A DNA stretch of 64,000 nt from positions 43,922,401 through 43,986,400 of the forward strand of contig CM049317.1 in the NCBI GenBank assembly GCA_026874595.1, read 5' to 3'. The stretch is from Sipunculus nudus. Its lineage: Eukaryota > Annelida > Sipuncula > Golfingiida > Sipunculidae. The notes below the pieces were generated by a model. The model was not told where the DNA came from, ran no database searches, and worked only from the letters and a program-made list of their open reading frames with translations. Shown here piece by piece: positions 57,420 through 64,000 of the stretch; position 1 is the stretch's first letter, and each line of letters opens with the position of its first letter. The position numbers and the translations under genes were made by a program.

Positions 57420-58650
57420 GTGGAGCAACAAGAGTCCAGTTAGCAGCAAGAGTTAGAATAAGCGAGCTGCCTTTACTTAGACGACAATTAACAACAAGGG
57501 TTAGAATAAGCGAGCCGCCTTCACTTAGACGACAATTAGCAACAAGAGTTAGAATAAGCGAGCTGCCTTTACTTAGACGACAATTAGCAACAACGGTTAG
57601 AATAAGCGAGCGGCCTTTACTTAGACGACAATTAGCAACATGGGTTAGAATAAGCGAGCGGCCTTTACTTAGACGACAATTAGCAACAAGGGTTAGAATA
57701 AGCGAGCCGCCTTCACTTAGACGGCAGTTTGCAGCATGAGTTAGAATAAGCGAGCCGTCTTCACTTAGACGACAGTTAGCAGCAAGAGTTAGAATAAGCG
57801 AGCAGCCTTCACTTAGATGACGGTTAGAAACAAGAGTTAGAATAAGCGAGCCGCCTTCACTTAGACGACAGTTAGCAGCAAGAGTTAGGATAAGCGAGCC
57901 GCCTTCACTTAGACGACAGTTAGCAGCAGGAGCTAGAATAAGCGAGCTGCCTTCACTTAGACGACAGTTAGCAGCAAGAGTTAGAATAAGCGAGCTGCCT
58001 TCACTTAGACGACAGTTAGCAGCAGGAGTTAGAATAAGCGAGCGGCCTTTACTTAGACGACAGCAGCAAGAGTTAGAATAAGCGAGCTGCCTTCACTTAG
58101 ACGACAGTTAGCTGCAAGAGTTAGAATAAGCGAGCCGCCTTCACTTAGACGACAGCAGCAAGAGTAAGAATGAGCGAGCCGCCTTCACTTAGACAACAGC
58201 AGCAAGAGTTATAATAATCGAGCCGCCTTTACTTAGACGACAGTTAGCAGCAAGAGCTAGAATAAGCGAGCCGCCTTCACTTAGACGACAGCAGCAAGAG
58301 TTAGAAAAAGCGAGCCGCCTTCACTTAGATGACAGTTAGCAGCAAGAGTAAGAATTAGCGAGCTGCCTTCACTTAGATGACAGTTAGCAGCAAGAGTTAG
58401 AATAAGCGAGCCGCCTTCACTTAGACGACAGTTAGCAACAAGAGTTAGAATAAGCGAGCTGCCTTCACTTAGACGACAGTTAGCAACAAGAGTTAGAATA
58501 AGCGAGCCGCCTTCACTTAGACGGCAGTTAGCAGCAAGAGTTAGAATAAGCGAGCCGCCTTCACTTAGACGACAGTTAGAAGCAAGAGTTGGAATAAGCG
58601 AGCAGCCTTCACTAAGATGACAGTTAGCAACAAGAGTTAGAATAAGCGAT
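57420..58650. repeat. 48-bp minisatellite (about 25 units)
   Basis: The unit CAGCAAGAGTTAGAATAAGC + GAGCCGCCTTCACTTAGACG + ACAGTTAG (48 bp). Some units lack the GTTAG segment and are correspondingly shorter. AGCGAGC(C/T/G)GCCTT varies at one position. Confidence 0.95.
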
Positions 58651-59038
58651 ATCCAATTTTGTTTTAAAAGTTATGTATATTTCAGCTTACTTAATGTAAC
58701 ACACATTCTATATTAACAAGAAACCCAATGTTTAAGGAGTACTTGTAGGGATATGTTATGATCTGATTTGTTATTGATATTCAGTCTTTTCTGGTCCCTG
58801 TGATCAGGGACCTATAGCCAAAGGGCGGCCGCAGGGGGGCATGCCCCCCCCCCCACCCCACACACACACACTCCCGGTGGCATCCAGTACTTCCCATCCT
58901 CCCGGAATTCCAATCAGTCTAATAAGCCATAAAATTAAAATTTCTAGAACACAATCATGAATCTCCTGTCACAGGTATCTGCAGATTTGGGAGAATTTCC
59001 ACATTTCATTAGGCCTGATCCTACAAATATGACATTTG
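58651..59038. other. Non-coding spacer
   Basis: Poly-C/CA-rich tract at about 58842-58873. Nothing else recognised. Confidence 0.5.
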
Positions 59039-59350
59039 TAGCTCAGCTGACAATAAATCATCTGAGCTATAGCTATGGTCCTTTATCCGTTATCCATCTC
59101 TCCGGCAGCGAAACTGTTTGAAACTGTTGGACCTACAAATCAAAAATTCAACGTACCGTTAGATGTCCTAAAGCTCTCCAACCAAACCCAAAACTGGGTC
59201 ACTGCAACTTGTTTCAATATTGCATAGATTTTAGAAGTAATGGATCTGAACATCATGTACCTTATCAAAACATCAGGAAATATATTTTCTCACTTATCAT
59301 GGTCACTGTGAAAGCTAGAGACTTCTTCCAAAAAAAAAACTTTATGTAAT
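59039..59350 (+). repeat. Composite repeat family R, copy 3 (head only)
   Basis: TAGCTCAGCTGACAATAAAT + CATCTGAGCTATAGCTATGG matches the heads at 25856 and 29540. The body diverges after about 60 bp and carries no clear 339-bp unit. Confidence 0.6.
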
Positions 59351-60793
59351 CAAAATTTAATCGTTTGCCAGAAATTAGATCAGAATTTTGTAAGTTAATA
59401 GCCTAAATGTAATATTAATTCATTAAATTTAGCTCAAATTTGACCATGACACATTTTTTTTCCTGTAAGCACCGAAGAGTTAATTTTTGCAGCATATACA
59501 CATCAGGATTTACTCTTTTGAAATCTGATATTTGAAAGAATTGGCAAAAACAGTAGCTTTTATTAAATTTTTCAGACACCATGTCAATTTTTGTTTACAT
59601 CAAGTCAACCCAGCGCGGTGGTGTGCAGTGAGTGCCGGAGCCCTCGCCTAGTCACCTGTTCTGTAACTTGCTTCAGATCACGCAGCTAAAGCTCCCTTTG
59701 CTAAGCAGAGTTAGGCTTCCCTTCCCGTCCCCATCTCCCCTCCATGGAGATTAATTCATTTTTGTCTAGACTTTTGCCACAATTTGGAATTTGTTTTGTA
59801 TTTCAAGAAGTTACAATGAGTGCACATTGAAATATCAGTGTTAGGTTTTGCTATAAAAGTACGATGTGCATGTTCAGATGAACTCTTGGATTCAGAAAAG
59901 TTAAAAACAATTTGCTATCTTTTTTAACATGTGTGAAATTCAGTATTAAATTATAGTTAAGTACATTAAACTAAAAAAACCAAACTGAACAACCTTTTTT
60001 TAATAGTGATCCAAGGAATAATCTCGAAGATGTCATATTTTAGTAATTTTATCTATGATCTTGGTACCTTTTTTTTTATTACGCTCTTTACACAGCGCTT
60101 TTCCTATAGGCCTACTGCCTATATCGTAAGCACTGTTTGTTATGACCTCGTATCCTGAATTGCTACACCAGAAAGGAGCACTGTATTTTTGTCCAATCAG
60201 ATGAGACCTTGTGCTGGAAGACACAGCCAAGCGAGGAATACACGGAGCCAATCATGTTCATTTCGCTTGAGTGACAGCTCATCGCCCCGGTAACCGTCTG
60301 AACAGGCCACACGCTCAGAAAGATTTGCCCCAGACGTGGTTTGCTTGGGCACATAGGATGCCGGGCCGGTGAGCTGTAATTCAAACGAAACGTAACAACA
60401 AAGGCTGCGTGCACACCTCGCTGGTTGGTTTCAGTTCTGCAGACAACAGATACATGGCTACGCTAACACAGTTATAATGTCATAATCGAATCGGTCGATG
60501 ATGCGAGAATGCAGAGGGAGCAATTATAATTTGACTATAAACTGTCATCAAACGGCGCTATGGGCGGAGCAAGGATGTCTGTCGAGAGTTTGTTTATCGG
60601 CATCTGGTTGGCTGCTTGTCACATCATACACACGTTTTTTTCAGCGTACAACGAACCGCCATCTGTGTCTAAATATATCATAAACGGTCAAAGCAGGCAA
60701 CGTAAAAATCAGTTGCTTCTTTAGAAGCGCAAGATTTCCGCTGCCTCGGGAGGGTATTTTTTTTTTTTAATTAATACTGTATAACTAATATTT
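59351..60793. other. Non-coding stretch
   Basis: A moderately GC-rich patch lies at 59610-59750. Overlapping minus frames at 60033-60414 lack domains. No gene recognised. Confidence 0.45.
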
Positions 60794-61905
60794 GTATCCG
60801 CCAAAACGAAGTTTTGCGGATACTATGTTTTTGACCGGGTTCCGCTGCGATCGCCGCCGCCGCCGTATTCGTTTCCGGAGAACTCCTCTGAGACTACTGG
60901 ACTGATTTTTCCGAAACTTACACCAATTATCGGGTCAAATGTGAACTGGTGCCTGACCAACTGGCGTTGACCTCTGACCTTTCCTCTCTGCCCAGCGTCC
61001 ATGTGTGCGTCTGTTTCCACACATAAACCCACATATCTCAGGAACCGTTTGACCGATCAGAAATTTAGCCATAAAACTAGGTCAGACAACGTGTTTATAT
61101 AAATGCTATTGGCTCCTCCATTATCCATCATAACTTGACCAAACCATGCATTATTCATCAGTTCGTGTTATGGTTCTCATTTTACTCATGACCTTGACAC
61201 ATGTTCTCAAGTTCAGGTCGCGATAGACTTTGGGCACTGTTTGTTGTTAGCACGTTAGCACCAAGGGTTATGATTGGATTTTGTTCATATTTAGTGGAAG
61301 GCATCGACTAATGACTCTCTCAAACTGATTAATCTTAGAATTTTTACCAATGACTAAATATCATCAAAAAGCGGTTTAAGGTGTAACTTAGCATACTGTC
61401 AAATAGTCTTTTATATCAGTATAGCATTATTCTAATTTTACATGGATTTTCTGAAATTGGGTCACTTTGGCGTAATTTAGTCATAAAACTAGGTCAGACA
61501 GCGTGCTTATATAATTGCTATTGGCTCCTATATTATTCATCAGAATTGGACCAAATCATGAACTATTTATCAGTTCGAGTAATAGTAACCATTTTGCCTA
61601 AGCTGTCAAAGTCAAGTCACAGTAGACTTTAGACATCATTTGTTTGGTAGCGCAAGAGCACCTAGGGTTTTGATTGGATTTTGTTATAATTTAGTGGAAG
61701 GCATCGAATAATGAATCTTTCAACCTGATCAACTTTTTGTTGACCTTGATTAATATTTGTGCAATTTATCAGCACTTTTGCATTTGCAACAATAACTAAA
61801 CATCATCAAAAAGTGGTTTTAGGAGTATCTTGATATGATTTCCTGAAATTATGAGACCATGAGGCGCTTCATGTATTTGCATTCAAATACAGCTTTATCT
61901 AGTTA
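60794..61905 (+). mobile_element. Dispersed-type element with a terminal hairpin and a 412-bp internal tandem duplication
   Basis: Starts with a hairpin: GTATCCGCCAAAAC, loop GAA, GTTTTGCGGATAC (60794-60823, one bulge). A CGCCGCCGCCG tract follows. Two copies of a segment beginning ATAAAACTAGGTCAGACA lie at 61071 and 61483 (412 bp apart), both with GCTATTGGCTCCT, CATCAGTTCG or TATCAGTTCG, and TTTAGTGGAAGGCATCGA. No protein frame is seen. The overall design, a head plus tandem body units, resembles family R, but the sequence is different. Confidence 0.55.
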
Positions 61906-62399
61906 TTGTATAAACTTAATTTACATATTTCATAAATGTCCAAGGACCATGGATATGGTCCCCTGTGCCACACACATTCAATATTACATCATGTACCAGT
62001 ACCACTCGTAGCGTTCAGAGCTGAACTATCATATTATATTTGCTTCGTATATAAAAGAGAGGGGTGTAAAAACTATTTCCCTGGGCTGTTATTATTCAAC
62101 AGCTCTTCCATTGATCCACTCTCTACGAACAGCTGTATTCTATCGGGCACATCGTGCAGGTGGGAGGTGCACTGTGGAGGGTGGGGGTGGAGAGGTGTAT
62201 TGTGGAGGCCGGGATATTGTCCGGTGCGTGTGTTTGTGGTGAGGGGGGGGGGGGGCGTGGTGTATTGTGGAGGCCGGTGTATTTAATAACATTGACACTG
62301 GCTTGCACGTGTTCCCGCAATGAATAGCCATGAACTATTAAAAATGAACACGAGATCGGGGAGCTGATGACGGAGTGAGCATCCTGCACGCAAACTGAT
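61906..62399. other. Non-coding stretch with a G-rich tract
   Basis: 62150-62275 is GT/G-rich with near repeats of GTGTATTGTGGAGGCCGG and a poly-G run at about 62242-62254. Frames on both strands (61936-62389) follow that composition and are not considered genes. Confidence 0.5.
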
Positions 62400-62610
62400 G
62401 CTGCCCACGAGACCTGGCCGTGCCAGCGTGGTTGGTTAATTAATGTAGCACAGCCGACCAGTCATCTCCAGCAATTTAGAATCCCCAACTGAGTCAGGCC
62501 AACTTAAATACAAACACCAACATAAACCAAACCTCCGTCGGCAGTGAATTCTGAGTGAATTCTCAGGTGGCGTGGCCCAAGGTCACATGATGTAACCTTT
62601 GACAACACAA
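62400..62610. promoter_or_regulatory. Motif-dense patch, candidate enhancer
   Basis: Contains GGTTGGTTAATTAATGTAGC (homeodomain-type TTAATTAA), TCACTCAGAATTCACTGCCG in complement, and CCCAAGGTCACATGATG, whose CAAGGTCA is the extended half-site of ERR/NR5A nuclear receptors. No open frame. Inference from motif density only. Confidence 0.28.
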
Positions 62611-63887
62611 TGTTTACAAACATATGGGCGACATTAAAACCCCTCTCTCATTTTACTCCAGAAGCTCTGGTAAATTTCTTTATTTTGTGTAGCTATATAC
62701 ACTACGAATGTCTTCATCTCATAAAACTCGATATATTTTCTGTCCAATCTTTTTTCTTTTTGGGCCTGGCTTCGCAAATGAAATCCTTTAACACAATGTA
62801 TGTAAAAACAACAGACTAGACAAATTCCCTTGTCATTGTTTCGGCAAGTGTCTTAATGGAAAGATGTCCAAATTTTATCATGTAAACGTAGGCGTGCGCA
62901 AGCCGCAGGATTTTCTGGCGGGATAATAAAGTCCCTTCAGGTTGTACGGGATTTAATAAGAGTATATTCAGGCACTGAAATTTAACAGGATACATTTCTT
63001 GAATATTTAATTAAGGCTTCCAATTGTAAGTAAAGACAACTTTGCTTTTGTGCGAGTTCTATTAAAGTACAAAGATCAAAGTACATTGATACCTGTACAG
63101 TATCTGTCTAATTGTTATTAGGATCAGGAGGTTAATCAAAATAATAAAAAAAAGAAACACTTATTATATATATGACCAAGTGCAGATGGTTGATTTATAG
63201 GGGTTTAAATGATACGTTTAGTCATCCATACTTCACTGTTAGTGACCACACTAACGCCCTTATAGAAAATATGCCACAATTTATTACATTTTTATTGCAG
63301 ATCACAAGTCACTCAAAAAGATAATAGGCAACAAAACATTCTTCAAGGTTGCTCTGGGGCAGATTTGGCAAAATAGGCAGCAATATACAGTTTTACGTCG
63401 GAGTGATTACGTAAAAGCAAGCCAGTGACAACTGTCATTGACACCATAACTTGTTAGTGTTTAAAACGTCGCAATTGTAAGGAAATTTCATCATGCACAG
63501 TCATTCAGTTTTATCCTCATTATTCAAGCATAATGGCTGTTTTGGTCGTTATAATTAAAACCCAAACTATTCGTGTTAGAGTAAGAATAACGCATTTTGA
63601 TCTGTTTCTGGGGATAATATGTGGTATAAGGCCAAAACCCATACGGATGCCTACTGAGCTTACAGGACCGGTCCAAGAAACACAACGTTTGGATTAGTTC
63701 TAATACAAATATGACAACAGCCTTATTTTTTTCTCATATCGGTAACTGTTTATGACAGCCAAGCAAACTCTTGCTGGTTTCTGCGGATTTTCTATCTACT
63801 GTCATTAAATCACATGTCCATGCCTTGAAGTTCTGGATCTTCATGTTAGATAAACGTCTACAGGTATTATAGTAGAATGGGAAGAGA
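62611..63887. other. AT-rich non-coding stretch
   Basis: No gene or repeat copy recognised. Confidence 0.5.
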
Positions 63888-64000
63888 CTCTTGATGCAAA
63901 TGTCCCCATTGACATGTACCTTAGGGCCATAGGACTACATTTATACAAAGACACCTGTTAGAAATCCCCTATGTAAATGGAAAATACGCCATATCCTTGC
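63888..64000 (+). repeat. Partial copy of the 30818-35577 inverted-arm family (runs off the right edge)
   Basis: TTGATGCAAATGTCCCC, GGGCCATAGGACTACATTTA and CAAAGACACCTGTTAGAAAT align with GATGCAAAGGTCCCC, GAGTCATAGGAACAAATTTA and CAAAGACACAAGTAAGAT at about 30867-30955. More diverged than the two arms are from each other. Confidence 0.6.

Noticed and set aside
57420-58650. CRISPR-like regular array
   Set aside because: Whole 48-bp units repeat with only point and small length changes. No unique spacers.

Overview
This window is nuclear DNA from an invertebrate animal, most likely a lophotrochozoan and perhaps a mollusc. It is AT-rich and gene-poor, with spliceosomal introns, tRNA-derived SINEs, decayed LTR, LINE and Penelope-like retroelements, hAT and pogo-type DNA-transposon ends, and many mini- and microsatellites. 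The mollusc suggestion rests on remembered repeat ends (AGCTCAGCTGA... and ...CCCTGGGTCACTTGTT) and is an inference.

Only one gene is clear: a two-exon voltage-gated potassium channel of the Shaw/Kv3 family on the minus strand (exon 1 at 15599-16147, exon 2 at 14081-14986; 484 residues, in frame across a phase-0 intron). It has a complete T1 domain with the zinc motif HX5CX20CC, six membrane segments, a five-arginine S4, the TVGYGD filter and the S6 PVP bend. Three other places look like isolated exons of unrecognised genes (18979-19137, 42751-42838, 56682-56918), at low confidence.

Layout. 1-1560: a 33-bp minisatellite with higher-order structure. 6470-8790: a nested imperfect palindrome of one repeat family with SINEs embedded. 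8860-9571: probable solo LTR. 10742-12450: LINE remnant between two copies of a dispersed repeat. 14081-16147: the channel gene. 21738-22371: Penelope-like remnant with a well-formed hammerhead ribozyme, a degenerate inverted partner and a second ribozyme-like hairpin. 25671-30538: pogo-like ends and two copies of an element built from three ~335-339-bp units. 30818-35577: two ~1.1-kb inverted arms around a 2.5-kb core, with another family member at 63888. 35875-37365: decayed Ty3/gypsy. 37590-39626: tRNA-SINEs and a 440-bp tandem duplication. 42365-42992: promoter/exon-like patch followed by a perfect 36-bp palindrome. 46099-49925: a 58-bp minisatellite split by a hAT element with an exact 8-bp target duplication. 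50540-52300: GC-rich hAT-like ends and a 24-bp minisatellite. 57420-58650: a 48-bp minisatellite. 60794-61905: an element with a 412-bp internal duplication.

The genes do not form a pathway. Apart from the channel, the window is mostly a record of repeat insertion, duplication and decay. All pairings, alignments and family calls were made by eye.
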